From: Roseomonas sp.
GTDB taxonomy: Bacteria > Pseudomonadota > Alphaproteobacteria > Acetobacterales > Acetobacteraceae
Assembly: GCA_020249865.1 (NCBI GenBank)
Contig: JADCEV010000007.1
Location: 1 to 43,112, forward strand
Length of the DNA: 43,112 nt
Direction: 5' to 3'
Made by a program: the position numbers and the translations under genes. This document shows positions 1-8,146 of this stretch, one piece after another. Numbering within the stretch: position 1 is the first letter of the stretch; each line of letters opens with the position of its first letter. The notes beneath the pieces are model-generated. The model was given only the letters and a program-made list of their open reading frames with translations. It made no database searches and was not told the DNA's origin.

Positions 1-123
1 CCGCGCCGCGTGATCCGCGCCATCTCACCCCTCCCCAGCTTGACCGCGCATCCTTGGCGCGGCGTGATAGGGGCAGACGGTGCGGCGCCAGCGGTGCCGC
101 CGTCAAGCATTCAGGGGAAGCAC

Positions 124-1527
124 ATGGCCGCGACGCTATTTGACAAGATTTGGGACCCGCATGTGATTGCGGAGCTCGGTTCCGGCTGGTCACTGCTGCA
201 TTGCGACCGGGTGCTGCTGCATGACCTTTCGGGCGGGCGCGCGCTGCGTGAAGTGGGCGAAGCGGGCTATGCCGTGCCGCATCCTGAGCTTGTCTTCGCA
301 ACCCCTGATCATGCGGTGGCAACAACGCCGGGCCGCACGGCGGAAAGCTTCCCCAAGGGAGGCGAACTGATTGCAGGCTTGCGCAAGCGTGCCGCCGAAA
401 CCGGCGTGCGGCTTTTCGATCTTGGTCAGGACGGCAATGGCATTGTGCATGTGATGGGGCCGGAGCTTGGCATTGTGCTGCCCGGTACCACGCTGGTGTG
501 CGGTGATAGCCATACCTGCACCAATGGCGGGCTCGGCGCCTTGGCCTTTGGCATTGGTGCATCGGAATTGCGCCATGTGCTGGCGACACAAACCCTGCCG
601 CAGAAAAAACCAAAGCGCATGCGCATTCGTTTCGAAGGCGTGGCACCGGCAGGTGTCACGCCAAAGGATATGATCCTGCATGCCATTGGCCGTTTTGGTA
701 CCGGTGCGGGCACGGGCTATGCCGTGGAATATGCCGGGTCGGCGGTGCGTGCGCTTTCCATCGAAGGGCGGCTGACGCTTTGCAATCTTTCCATCGAAAT
801 GGGCGCCAAGATGGGCATGGTCGCCCCCGATGATGTGACTTACGCATGGCTCGCTGGCCGGCGCTTCGCGCCCAAGGATGCCGCCTGGGATGCAGCGCTT
901 GCCCATTGGCGGAGCCTGCCGAGTGATGCCGATGCGGTCTTCGATTCCGATCTGCTGATTTCCATGGCGGATATCGCACCGCAGATCACCTGGGGCACCA
1001 GCCCGGAACAGGTGCTGCCGGTGACAGGCCGCGTACCTGATCCTGCTTCAGCGCCCGATCCCATTCGTCGCGCCGCTTATGAAGCCGCCTTGGCCTATAT
1101 GGACCTGAAACCCGGTCAGCCGATTGTGGGCACCAAGATTGATTGGGTCTTCATCGGTTCCTGCACCAATTCGCGGATTGAGGATTTGCGCGCCGCCGCT
1201 GCTGTGCTGCGCGGGCGTAAGGTGGCGCCGCATGTCACCGCCTGGGTGGTGCCGGGATCGGAACGCGTGAAGAAGGAAGCCGAAGCCGAAGGGCTGGATG
1301 CGGCCTTCACCGCGGCGGGCTTTGAATGGCGCGAACCCGGCTGCGCGCTATGTGTGGCCGCGAATGGAGAAGCCGTGCCGCCAGGTGCGCGCTGCGTTTC
1401 CACATCAAACCGAAATTTTGTCGGGCGACAGGGGCCGGGGGCGCGGACGCATTTGGCCTCTCCGGCCATGGCAGCGGCGGCAGCGCTGGCGGGCGCCATT
1501 GCCGATGTGCGGCAATTCGCGGCGTAA
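124..1527 (+). CDS. leuC: 3-isopropylmalate dehydratase large subunit LeuC
   Basis: This is the large subunit of isopropylmalate isomerase, which converts 2-isopropylmalate to 3-isopropylmalate in leucine synthesis in the cytosol, together with LeuD. The 467 residues match the usual family length. The three 4Fe-4S ligand cysteines are visible at C347 (GSCTNSR) and C407/C410 (EPGCALC), and the C-terminal STSNRNFVGRQG signature is intact. The frame stays open upstream, but the ATG at 124 is preferred because a purine-rich AGGGGAAG lies just before it and the protein then starts with the typical MAATLFDKIW. leuD follows after 16 nt, so the two are one operon. A weak TTGACC (40-45) and TGATAG (65-70) pair may be the promoter, with a long 19-nt spacer. 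Homoaconitase-type paralogues share the fold, but length and motifs favour LeuC. Confidence 0.95.
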   Translation: MAATLFDKIWDPHVIAELGSGWSLLHCDRVLLHDLSGGRALREVGEAGYAVPHPELVFATPDHAVATTPGRTAESFPKGGELIAGLRKRAAETGVRLFDLGQDGNGIVHVMGPELGIVLPGTTLVCGDSHTCTNGGLGALAFGIGASELRHVLATQTLPQKKPKRMRIRFEGVAPAGVTPKDMILHAIGRFGTGAGTGYAVEYAGSAVRALSIEGRLTLCNLSIEMGAKMGMVAPDDVTYAWLAGRRFAPKDAAWDAALAHWRSLPSDADAVFDSDLLISMADIAPQITWGTSPEQVLPVTGRVPDPASAPDPIRRAAYEAALAYMDLKPGQPIVGTKIDWVFIGSCTNSRIEDLRAAAAVLRGRKVAPHVTAWVVPGSERVKKEAEAEGLDAAFTAAGFEWREPGCALCVAANGEAVPPGARCVSTSNRNFVGRQGPGARTHLASPAMAAAAALAGAIADVRQFAA

Positions 1528-1543
1528 GGCGGAGGCAAACACC

Positions 1544-2170
1544 ATGGAAAAATTCACCAAACTCTCCGGTCCCGCCGCGCCGCTGATGCGCGCCAATGTG
1601 GATACGGATCTGATCATTCGCATCCAGCGCCTGGTCGGTACCGGGCGCACTGGGCTTGGGCCTTATGCCTTCGAGAATCTGCGCTTCCTGCCGGATGGTT
1701 CGGAAAATCCCGATTTCGTGCTGAACAAGCCGCCCTATCGCGAAGCGCCCATTCTGCTGGCGGGGGCGAATTTCGGTTGCGGATCATCGCGCGAAGGGGC
1801 CGTTTGGGCGCTGATGGGGGCGGGCATTCGCTGCGTGATTGCGCCAAGCTTCGGCGATATCTTCCACAATAACTGCTTCCAGAACGGCTTGCTGCCGATT
1901 GCCCTGCCCGAGGAAGTGGTGAAGCAAATCGCCGCCGAGACGGAAGCGAGCCAAGGTGCCCGCCATACCGCCATTGATCTGGTGCGTCAGGTGGTGATCT
2001 CGCCGGAAGGTAAGGAAATTCCCTTCAGCATTGATGCGCGCAAGCGCGATGCGCTGCTGGAAGGGCTTGATGATATTGCGCTGACGTTGCGCTTGAAGGA
2101 TCAGATCGCCGCTTGGCAAAAGGCGGACCAGGCCAAGCGCGACTGGGTTTGGGAAAGCGTGAAGTTATAA
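1544..2170 (+). CDS. leuD: 3-isopropylmalate dehydratase small subunit LeuD
   Basis: This is the small swivel-domain subunit that completes the LeuCD isomerase. The 208-residue length fits the family. The substrate-loop motif GCGSSREGAVWAL is present, as is the downstream APSFGDIFHNNCFQNGLLPI block. The start is set by GGAGG at 1531-1535 ahead of ATG 1544 and by the standard N-terminus MEKFTKLSGPAAPLMRANVDTD. It is co-transcribed with leuC and followed directly by a hairpin. leuB and leuA are not in the window. Confidence 0.95.
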   Translation: MEKFTKLSGPAAPLMRANVDTDLIIRIQRLVGTGRTGLGPYAFENLRFLPDGSENPDFVLNKPPYREAPILLAGANFGCGSSREGAVWALMGAGIRCVIAPSFGDIFHNNCFQNGLLPIALPEEVVKQIAAETEASQGARHTAIDLVRQVVISPEGKEIPFSIDARKRDALLEGLDDIALTLRLKDQIAAWQKADQAKRDWVWESVKL

Positions 2171-2179
2171 AAAACCAAA

Positions 2180-2204
2180 GGCGGGTGATGAACCCGCCCG
2201 TTTT
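2180..2204 (+). terminator. Bidirectional hairpin terminator after leuD
   Basis: A perfect 7-bp stem GGCGGGT/ACCCGCC (2180-2186 with 2192-2198) closes a 5-nt loop and is followed by CGTTTT. An A-rich run lies upstream of the stem, so the minus strand also ends in a T-rich tail. It sits between the convergent leuD and the small gene at 2209, so it can serve both. Confidence 0.7.
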
Positions 2205-2208
2205 GGCC

Positions 2209-2520
2209 TCAGCTATGCGGCGCCATGCGCCGGGCGGTTTCCTGTAATTCCTTAGCCTTCTTCACCGCGCGATCAATTTCGGTTGCGGTGCGATCAAGCG
2301 ATTCACGATAGGCCATCATGCCATCCTGCATGCTGCCAACCTTGGTCTTCAATTCACCCATGGCAGAGCGGAAATCCGCCGTGGCGCGCGCCTGGGCGCG
2401 CAGCGCTTCATCAAGCTTATGCAGCGCGATGCGCAAGCGATCCTGCGGGCGCTGCGGGAAGGCGACGATCTCCGCCGCTTTGGCTTCGGCTTCTGGCAGG
2501 GTGATGGTGGATGCGCTCAT
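2209..2520 (-). CDS. Small coiled-coil hypothetical protein (103 aa)
   Basis: I do not recognise a named family. The 103-residue product is charged and rich in Ala, Glu, Lys and Arg, with no signal peptide, membrane segment or cysteines. Residues about 25-98 look helical, with heptad-like spacing (RIALHKLDEAL, then DRAVKKAKELQE), so a coiled coil is likely. The ATG at 2520 has GGAG nearby in the leader. Codon use resembles the neighbouring genes. It reads toward the leuD terminator, and its 5' side is an AT-rich intergenic stretch that probably holds the promoter. The function is unknown. Confidence 0.7.
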   Translation of the reverse strand: MSASTITLPEAEAKAAEIVAFPQRPQDRLRIALHKLDEALRAQARATADFRSAMGELKTKVGSMQDGMMAYRESLDRTATEIDRAVKKAKELQETARRMAPHS

Positions 2521-2598
2521 TGCTCCGGTCTCCGTTTGGTTAACCGAAGGCTAATACGGGTTAAAAAATATTGCCAGCGAAAATGCGCGGAAAATAAG

Positions 2599-2622
2599 AA
2601 ATTCTGAAGAAAATTCTGAAGG
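2599..2622. repeat. Tandem 12-nt repeat inside an AT-rich intergenic tract
   Basis: Two adjacent copies of AAATTCTGAAGA/G lie in the strongly AT-rich gap 2540-2700. The same gap holds an inverted TTTACC...GGTAAA pair. The composition differs sharply from the GC-rich genes on both sides. No reading frame of substance is present. Confidence 0.6.
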
Positions 2623-2711
2623 AATTGTTTTTTCAGTAAATTTATCTGTCGGAATTTACCAAATAAAACTTTAGGTAAAAATATCTTTTACTTCAATTCA
2701 ATCACAGGTTC

Positions 2712-2745
2712 TGCCCCCTGCCCCGCGCCGGCGGTACAGGGGGCA
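2712..2745 (-). terminator. Stem-loop downstream of the crotonase gene
   Basis: A 9-bp perfect stem TGCCCCCTG/CAGGGGGCA (2712-2720 with 2737-2745) with a 16-nt GC-rich loop lies 7 nt past the stop of the minus-strand gene at 2753. No T-run follows on the minus strand, so it may be a processing or stability hairpin, or a weak terminator. Confidence 0.4.
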
Positions 2746-2752
2746 AAAGCCT

Positions 2753-3529
2753 TTACCGATTCGTGAATGCGGCCTTCCGCTTTTCCGCAAATGCCGCCAT
2801 GCCTTCCTTCTGGTCCGCCGTGGCAAACAGGGAAAGGAACAGGCGCCGTTCGGTGCGCACACCCTCCGTCAGGCTGCTTTCAAAGGCGGCATTCACGGCT
2901 TCCTTCGCCATGGCAACAGAAGGCGCGGAAAGGCTTGCGATCCTCTCACCAATCTTGAGCGCTTCGGCGATCAAATCCGCCGCCGGCACGACGCGGCAGA
3001 CCAGATTGGCACGCTCCGCTTCCTCGGCATTCATCATGCGCGCGGTCAGGATCATTTCCATGGCCTTGGATTTGCCGATAGCGCGCGTCAGACGCTGGGT
3101 GCCGCCGGCACCCGGGATGATGCCCAGATTGATTTCCGGCTGGCCGAAGCGCGCCGTATCAGCCGCAATGATCATGTCACACATCATCGCCAATTCGCAG
3201 CCGCCACCAAGCGCAAAGCCAGCCACGGCGGCAATCACGGGCTTTTGGATTTCCAGCACCGTTTCCCAATTCGCGCCGATAAAATCATTGAAATAGACGC
3301 CGGGGAAATTGCGTTCCTTCATTTCCTTGATGTCTGCGCCGGCAGCGAAAGCCTTCTCATTGCCGGTGATGACAATGGCGGCAATCGCCGGGTCCTTGTC
3401 AAAGGCGCGCAAGGCAGTACCGAGTTCGATCATCAACTGATCACAAAGCGCATTCAGCGCCTGTGGCCGGTTCAGCCGGATCAGCCCGGTCTTGCCGTGG
3501 GTTTCAACCAGGATCATTTCAGGGGCCAT
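2753..3529 (-). CDS. Enoyl-CoA hydratase/isomerase (crotonase family)
   Basis: The 258-residue length and motifs are those of a short-chain enoyl-CoA hydratase, which adds water to trans-2-enoyl-CoA in fatty acid or branched-chain acyl-CoA breakdown. The two catalytic glutamates are in place, E112 in GGGCELAM and E132 in [19 protein letters not shown], with the 20-residue spacing of rat mitochondrial hydratase. The oxyanion-hole segments FAAGADI and GFALGGG are also present. The gene stands alone on the minus strand, so the exact pathway cannot be read from context. PaaF-like or general fadB-type hydratase activity is the most likely. Confidence 0.92.
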   Translation of the reverse strand: MAPEMILVETHGKTGLIRLNRPQALNALCDQLMIELGTALRAFDKDPAIAAIVITGNEKAFAAGADIKEMKERNFPGVYFNDFIGANWETVLEIQKPVIAAVAGFALGGGCELAMMCDMIIAADTARFGQPEINLGIIPGAGGTQRLTRAIGKSKAMEMILTARMMNAEEAERANLVCRVVPAADLIAEALKIGERIASLSAPSVAMAKEAVNAAFESSLTEGVRTERRLFLSLFATADQKEGMAAFAEKRKAAFTNR

Positions 3530-3614
3530 GGCGGTTCTCCTTCATCTGTTGTGCTGCATAAGGCCATAGCACAGCCCTGAAGAAAACTACCCACTGCAGG
3601 GCATAACCTGACCT

Positions 3615-4088
3615 TCAGGCTTTCTCCACCCGCGTCAGCCAGCATCCTGGCCGTGCGGTGTGGATATTGACATAAGCCACCCGCGGGTCGTCGAGCCTGG
3701 CGCGTAGCGCGGCCTCGGCCTCTTCACCCGGCACGACAATACCAAGCTCGTAAAGGCACATGCCTGCCGCATCGTAATGCCGCGGGCTGATGATGCTATT
3801 GACCAGCACGGTTTCCGGCAGCGCATCTTCAAGCGCTGCCCCGGCGCAATCATGGGCATGCAGAAACACCGGCGAGGGTGTCCAATACGGCCCCTGCGGC
3901 AAGGGCAAATCCCAGGAGGCGAGCAGCATGACCTCGCCGGGCTGGCCCAGGCGCAGACAGGCCCGGCAAGGATAGCCCGGCCCATCCACCTCACGGGTCT
4001 GAATGATCCCGCCGCGATCATCACGGCGGGAGGTGCGAAACCGGCTTGCGGCTTCGGGATCCATTGGGAGGCAGCGAAAACGTGTCAT
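3615..4088 (-). CDS. DUF1203 domain-containing protein
   Basis: The 157-residue product fits the DUF1203 family, a cytosolic family of unknown function. Family-like features are the opening MTRFRCLPMDPE, the GYPCRACLRLGQPGEVMLLAS block, the HAHDC segment and the C-terminal YVNIHTARPGCWLTRVEKA. The frame stays open far upstream into mutM, but the family N-terminus starts at the ATG at 4088, so the longer form is a shadow. It lies 73 nt downstream of mutM on the same strand and may be co-transcribed with it. Confidence 0.85.
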   Translation of the reverse strand: MTRFRCLPMDPEAASRFRTSRRDDRGGIIQTREVDGPGYPCRACLRLGQPGEVMLLASWDLPLPQGPYWTPSPVFLHAHDCAGAALEDALPETVLVNSIISPRHYDAAGMCLYELGIVVPGEEAEAALRARLDDPRVAYVNIHTARPGCWLTRVEKA

Positions 4089-4161
4089 AGCGCGTTTCTG
4101 CCTCGGCGGGTGCCGGCAGACCATCCGCTTCTTGCGCTGACTTGAACCTCTGGGGAAATGT

Positions 4162-5058
4162 TCAACGCTGCTTGACCGGGCAGAAAAAGCTGGATCGCCC
4201 AGATTGCACAATGCGTTTGATCCCCGCGCATTCCGGCTGGCCCGGACAGCCAGGGCAGGCTTCCCCTTCCCGGCCATAAACCGCGAAATTCTCCTGAAAA
4301 TGCCCAATCTCGCCATCGGCCTGGACGTAATCACGCAAACTCGACCCGCCGGCGGCAATCGCTTCCTGCAACACCGCCTTGATGGCGGGGGCGAGCCGCG
4401 CCGCCCGCGCCCCCGCCACCGTATGGGCAGAGCGGCGGGGAGAGATGCCGGCGCGATAGAGCGCCTCACAGACATAGATATTGCCAAGCCCAGCGATCAC
4501 CCGCTGGTCCAACAATGCGGCCTTGATCGGGGTGCGCTTGCCCGCCAGCACGCCGGAAAGCCAAGCAGGGGTGATCTCCGGCCCCAAGGGTTCCAGGCCA
4601 AGCCCGGCCAGAAGCTTGTGACTATCCTCGGCTTCCGTCGCCACCAGATCCACGCTGCCGAAGCGGCGCGGGTCCACAAAGCCGATATGCCAGCCGCCCT
4701 CGGTCCCAAAGGCCAGATGCTCATGCGCCTCGGGGGGCGCGTTATGGCCGCGTGCGTCAGAAAAAACGCCCTGCTTGCGCGTACGCGGCACCGGGGCCGC
4801 GCCTTCACGCCGCGCCACCATGCGCCCCGACATGCCAAGATGGATCAGCAGGCTTTCGCCGCCTTCCAGCCGCATCAGGATGTATTTCGCGCGCCGACGA
4901 AACCCCAGAACCCGCCGCCCGCGCAGCCGTTCGGCAAGGCGCGGCGGGAAGGGAAAGCGCATGCCATCGCGCCGCGTCTCGGCCCAGGCGATGCGCTCAT
5001 GCTCCAGCACAGCCTGCAGCCCGCGCATCACGGTTTCCACTTCCGGCAATTCGGGCAT
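4162..5058 (-). CDS. mutM: Formamidopyrimidine-DNA glycosylase MutM/Fpg
   Basis: This is a base-excision repair enzyme that removes 8-oxoguanine and formamidopyrimidines and nicks the abasic site. The essential N-terminus is MPELPEVET, with catalytic P2 and E3. The helix-two-turn-helix region is intact ([27 protein letters not shown]), and the C-terminal [12 protein letters not shown] part of the zinc finger is visible. At 298 aa it is somewhat longer than the usual 270-285. The zinc finger is unusual: cysteines at 268, 271, 277 and 293, and Lys296 where the fourth canonical cysteine normally stands. The gene diverges from ubiE with only 41 nt between starts, a common alphaproteobacterial pairing. 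Confidence 0.95.
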   Translation of the reverse strand: MPELPEVETVMRGLQAVLEHERIAWAETRRDGMRFPFPPRLAERLRGRRVLGFRRRAKYILMRLEGGESLLIHLGMSGRMVARREGAAPVPRTRKQGVFSDARGHNAPPEAHEHLAFGTEGGWHIGFVDPRRFGSVDLVATEAEDSHKLLAGLGLEPLGPEITPAWLSGVLAGKRTPIKAALLDQRVIAGLGNIYVCEALYRAGISPRRSAHTVAGARAARLAPAIKAVLQEAIAAGGSSLRDYVQADGEIGHFQENFAVYGREGEACPGCPGQPECAGIKRIVQSGRSSFFCPVKQR

Positions 5059-5080
5059 TGCCCCTCCCCTTTCCGCCGAT

Positions 5081-5100
5081 TGGCGCCTATGTTGGCGCCA
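5081..5100 (+). promoter_or_regulatory. Hairpin abutting the ubiE start codon
   Basis: A 7-bp inverted repeat TGGCGCC/GGCGCCA with a 6-nt loop ends on the A of the ubiE ATG. A four-codon mini-ORF (ATG 5089, TGA 5101-5103) overlaps the ubiE start as ATGA. No good Shine-Dalgarno sequence is visible. Whether this controls translation is inference. Confidence 0.35.
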
Positions 5101-5849
5101 TGAACGACACCGCCGCCCCAGAGACCGATTTCGGTTACCGCAAAATCCCCAAGGCCGAAAAGGCCGGCATGGTGCGCGCCGTGTTTGAAAGCGTCGCCCC
5201 CAAATATGACGTCATGAATGATTTGATGTCGCTTGGCGTGCATCGGGTCTGGAAACGCATTTTCGTCAATGCGATTGGCGCCGGGCCACATGACACTTTG
5301 CTCGATCTCGCGGGGGGCACGGGCGATATCTCCTTCCTCGCACTCGAACGCGGGGCGGGGCGGGTGATCCTGACGGATGTGAACCCGGCCATGCTGGAAG
5401 TGGCGCAGGGCCGCGCCCTGTCGCGCGGGTTGGTCAGCGGGCTTTCCTTCATGTGCGTGGATGCGGAACGGATTCCGCTGCCCGATCGCAGTGTGGAACG
5501 CGTTTCCATCGCCTTTGGGCTCCGCAATTGCACCGACAAGGATGCGGTGCTGGCCGAAGCGCGGCGCGTGCTCCGCCCCGGTGGGCGGTTTCATTGCCTG
5601 GAATTTTCCAAGCTTGACGTCGCGGCCTTGGACGCGCTTTATGATGCCTGGTCCTTCAAGGCGCTGCCGGTGATTGGCGAATATGTCGCGAAGGATCGCG
5701 CTTCCTATGAATATCTGGCCGAGAGCATTCGCATGTTCCCGGATCAGGAAACCCTGGCAGGCATGATGCGCCGCGCGGGGCTGGAGCGTGTTTCCTATCG
5801 CAACCTATCGGGCGGCATTGTCGCCATCCATAGCGGCTGGCGCTTGTAA
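5100..5849 (+). CDS. ubiE: Ubiquinone biosynthesis C-methyltransferase UbiE
   Basis: This SAM-dependent methyltransferase acts on 2-methoxy-6-polyprenyl-1,4-benzoquinol in ubiquinone synthesis, and on demethylmenaquinone where present. It is membrane-associated and cytosolic. The 249-residue product carries the family opening [32 protein letters not shown]-type block, the SAM motif DLAGGTGD at 69-76, the [12 protein letters not shown] signature and the C-terminal [17 protein letters not shown]. Start 5100 is fixed by the family N-terminus. In many alphaproteobacteria ubiB follows ubiE. Here a minus-strand gene comes next, 7 nt after the stop. Confidence 0.96.
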   Translation: MNDTAAPETDFGYRKIPKAEKAGMVRAVFESVAPKYDVMNDLMSLGVHRVWKRIFVNAIGAGPHDTLLDLAGGTGDISFLALERGAGRVILTDVNPAMLEVAQGRALSRGLVSGLSFMCVDAERIPLPDRSVERVSIAFGLRNCTDKDAVLAEARRVLRPGGRFHCLEFSKLDVAALDALYDAWSFKALPVIGEYVAKDRASYEYLAESIRMFPDQETLAGMMRRAGLERVSYRNLSGGIVAIHSGWRL

Positions 5850-5856
5850 AAAAACC

Positions 5857-6057
5857 TTATTCCGGATTAGGCGGTAAGTCTGCGACCGGCGCGCGGGAGT
5901 CTTCCGCCCAATCCGTGCTTTGCTTCATGCGTTGACGCACCAAATAGGCCGCGCCAAGGCCAAGCGCGCCAAGGCCAGCCAGCCCCGCAACCCCCATGGC
6001 CGCCACGCCACCCAAGCGCATCACGGCAAGCCCGCAGGCCATTTTCGGCAAGATCAT
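5857..6057 (-). CDS. Small single-pass membrane protein (66 aa)
   Basis: I do not recognise the family. The product has one long hydrophobic glycine/alanine-rich segment at about residues 7-40, then RQRMKQS and a polar acidic-proline tail. This fits an inner-membrane protein with a short soluble C-terminus. Its ATG overlaps the stop of the upstream zinc-ribbon gene as TGATG, so translation is probably coupled. The stop lies 7 nt from the convergent ubiE stop. Confidence 0.6.
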   Translation of the reverse strand: MILPKMACGLAVMRLGGVAAMGVAGLAGLGALGLGAAYLVRQRMKQSTDWAEDSRAPVADLPPNPE

Positions 6058-6218
6058 CAGATTTTCCTGTTGCTTTGAGTTTCCTTATCCGCGGCATCGC
6101 TTGCTTTAGGCAAGGGCTTTTGCGCTGCGCAGGAACAAAAGGCCTCACCCTGGGGCAGGCGGTTCACTTGCGTTGCCTCTCCGCAATGGGGGCATTCAAT
6201 CAATTCACGCGCGGTCAT
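6057..6218 (-). CDS. Mini zinc-ribbon protein (53 aa)
   Basis: The 53-residue product has four cysteines arranged C9-x2-C12 (ECPHCGE) and C28-x-C30 (FCSCA), suggesting a small zinc ribbon, followed by a polar Lys/Asp-rich tail. The frame is open further upstream to 6293, but that extension would run into the lipoprotein gene and lacks family-like sequence, so the ATG at 6218 is preferred. It lies 41 nt after the Sel1-like gene and overlaps the next gene by one base. The function is unknown. Confidence 0.6.
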   Translation of the reverse strand: MTARELIECPHCGEATQVNRLPQGEAFCSCAAQKPLPKASDAADKETQSNRKI

Positions 6219-6259
6219 GCCGGCGGCGCCTTGTTTTAGGGTAGGCGGCGCGCCTTGCT

Positions 6260-6817
6260 TCACCTGGCGCGGCCCACTTCCTGCCATGTGCACGAAAGCG
6301 GCGCCTGGCCATTGGCCATTTGCTGCGCCCGCTCACGCTCCGCCGCGTTCATGGCCTGCCAAATCTCATCGCGCTTTTGCGCGGCATGCGGCTGGTTCAG
6401 CGTGGCCGCGCGGCTCATCCAGGCATAGGCGACTGGGCGGTTGGTGGTATGGCCGGTCACCAGGCCCGTTGCCTCCCGCGCCAGGCGCACACCCTTGACC
6501 GTGGTGCCGGAATAGATCTCACCTAGGCGAAAGGCGGCTGGGCCGTAATCCTGTGCTGCGGAACGGCACAGCCAGGCAACCGCTTCTGGCGTATTGTAGA
6601 AGGGGCCGGGGCCTTCGGTCAGTGAACAGCAAAGCGCATTGCCAACCTGATACTGCGAAGCCGGATGGCCGGCGCGCGCTGCATCAATATGGGCGGCATA
6701 GGCGGCCTGATCGCGCGCGATATTGAGGCCTTCAACCGCCGCAACAGTGCAGCCGGCCAGCGCCATAGCGCCAATCAGCGCCAGCGCGCGCCGCGAAAAC
6801 CAAGCGGATGAGAACAT
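6260..6817 (-). CDS. Sel1-like repeat lipoprotein
   Basis: The 185-residue product starts with a lipoprotein signal: positively charged FSRR, a hydrophobic stretch and the lipobox LAGC with Cys23. After it come one complete and at least one partial Sel1-like (TPR-like) repeat: ASQYQVGNALC, EAVAWLCRSAAQDYGPAAFRLGEIYSG and PVAYAWMSRAATLNQPHA. Such repeats usually mediate protein contacts in the periplasm. ATG 6817 is chosen over upstream in-frame starts because GAAAGGGG precedes it and the signal peptide begins there. It heads a likely three-gene operon with the zinc-ribbon and small membrane proteins. Confidence 0.78.
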   Translation of the reverse strand: MFSSAWFSRRALALIGAMALAGCTVAAVEGLNIARDQAAYAAHIDAARAGHPASQYQVGNALCCSLTEGPGPFYNTPEAVAWLCRSAAQDYGPAAFRLGEIYSGTTVKGVRLAREATGLVTGHTTNRPVAYAWMSRAATLNQPHAAQKRDEIWQAMNAAERERAQQMANGQAPLSCTWQEVGRAR

Positions 6818-7135
6818 GATGGCCCCTTTCACCGGCAGAAGGCTTCCGCCTGATGGTGTACTTCCTTGCAGGGCTTCTGCGCGCATTCCATGATCGAAAT
6901 CAATTTCGCGTTTGGTGCAGGGCCTCGGGATACAGGCTTTTTTCTGAGGAATTGGTTTGGCTGGCAGCGACTATGCAAATGGAGCCCATCGCCTATTGCG
7001 GCATTGTGGAAGCACCGTTGGCTTTCGTGATTCGGCGCATCAGGAATTCCTCAGCCATCGCGGCAATCCACTGCAGCGGGATATTCGATCTGATGCTGCC
7101 ATCAGATCGAATACCTGTTGGGTCAGCAGGCCGCG
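6818..7135. other. Intergenic stretch with one strong inverted repeat
   Basis: These 318 nt lie between the 5' end of the Sel1-like lipoprotein gene and the 3' end of the Bug receptor gene. I see no convincing gene on either strand. The part next to 6817 should hold the lipoprotein promoter. The distal part holds the inverted repeat at 7082-7113. Confidence 0.5.
7082..7113 (-). repeat. Perfect 14-bp inverted repeat with 4-nt loop
   Basis: TATTCGATCTGATG pairs exactly with CATCAGATCGAATA across a CTGC loop. It starts 22 nt past the stop of the Bug receptor gene at 7136. It may end that transcript, but no T-run follows on the minus strand, so an operator or a stability hairpin is equally possible. 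Confidence 0.6.
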
Positions 7136-8146
7136 TTATTCGGCGCGGATGCCGGCATCCCGCACAATCTTGCCCCATTCGGCATGCTCAGCGCGGACGC
7201 GGCGGGCGAATTCTTCCATGGAACCGCCGCCGATTTCTTCGCCCCGCTCCGCAATGCGGTTACGCGCTTCCTCGTCCCGGCAAGCGATATTCAACATGGC
7301 GTTGATGTGCTGCGCTAGGTCGGTCGGTAGGCCGCGCGGACCGAATAGGCCGACCCAGGCTCCGGTTACAAAATTGGGCAGGCCGGATTCCTCGGCTGTC
7401 GGCACATTCGGGAAGGCAGGCAGCCGGGTGGAGGAGGTGACCATGATCGGGCGCAGCCGGCCTTCCTGAACGAAGCCATGCACGAGCGACGGTGCTTCAA
7501 ACTGCGTTTGATAACGACCGGCGATGAAATCCGGCAAGGCCGGCCCACTGCCGCGATAATGAATGAAATTGATGACCGGGTTACCCAGACGCGCGCGCAG
7601 CTTTTCCGAAATACCATGCGCGATGCCGCCGGCACTGGTTGTGCCCATATCTACCCCACGGGGTTGCTGGCTTCGTACCCAAGCGACCCATTCCTGGAAA
7701 TTCCGCACCGGCACATCCGGGTGGACCAGCAGAAGCACTGGCGATTGCAGCATCAACCCGATGGGCACCAACTCCAGCGGGTCAAAATTCACCCCCTGCA
7801 TGGTATGTGGGTTCAGCACAAAAGTGCCGACATTGCCGACCGTCAGGGTATAGCCATCCGGACGGGCGCGCAGCACCTGCTCCACCGCGATATTGCCGCC
7901 AGCGCCGCCGCGATTTTCGATCGGCACCGGCTGGCCAATGGCGCGGGAGAAAGGTGATTGCAGCATACGGGCCGCGAAATCGGTCTGGCCGCCGGGCGGG
8001 AAGCCAACGATCCAGTTGACCGGACGGTCCGGCCAATTGCCGGGCCCGCGCGGTGCCTGGGCACGGGCAAGGTTGGGAAAGCCAAGCACGCCGCCTGCGG
8101 CAAGGCCAAGCGCCGTGCGGCGCTTCAGATGAATGGAGCGGGACAT
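7136..8146 (-). CDS. Bug-family (TTT) periplasmic solute-binding protein
   Basis: The 336-residue product belongs to the Bug/TctC family of extracytoplasmic receptors, which bind carboxylates or other small polar compounds. The N-terminus is Tat-like (LKRRTALGLAAGG) with a cut site after LARAQA. Family blocks follow: VNWIVGFPPGGQTDFAARML, PVPIENRGGAGGNIA, ARPDGYTLTVG, HYRGSGPALPDFIAGR and NVPTAEESGLPNF. No TctA or TctB permease genes are adjacent, as is common for these expanded orphan receptors. It diverges from the aldo/keto reductase gene across a 401-nt gap, so the two may share regulation. The ligand is unknown. Confidence 0.93.
   Translation of the reverse strand: MSRSIHLKRRTALGLAAGGVLGFPNLARAQAPRGPGNWPDRPVNWIVGFPPGGQTDFAARMLQSPFSRAIGQPVPIENRGGAGGNIAVEQVLRARPDGYTLTVGNVGTFVLNPHTMQGVNFDPLELVPIGLMLQSPVLLLVHPDVPVRNFQEWVAWVRSQQPRGVDMGTTSAGGIAHGISEKLRARLGNPVINFIHYRGSGPALPDFIAGRYQTQFEAPSLVHGFVQEGRLRPIMVTSSTRLPAFPNVPTAEESGLPNFVTGAWVGLFGPRGLPTDLAQHINAMLNIACRDEEARNRIAERGEEIGGGSMEEFARRVRAEHAEWGKIVRDAGIRAE

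Noticed and set aside
4089-4487. N-terminal extension of the DUF1203 gene into mutM
   Set aside because: The extra residues are an out-of-frame reading of mutM. The family sequence starts at 4088.
6853-7469. Plus-strand frames around the 7082-7113 inverted repeat
   Set aside because: They overlap the Bug receptor gene antisense and have no family pattern.
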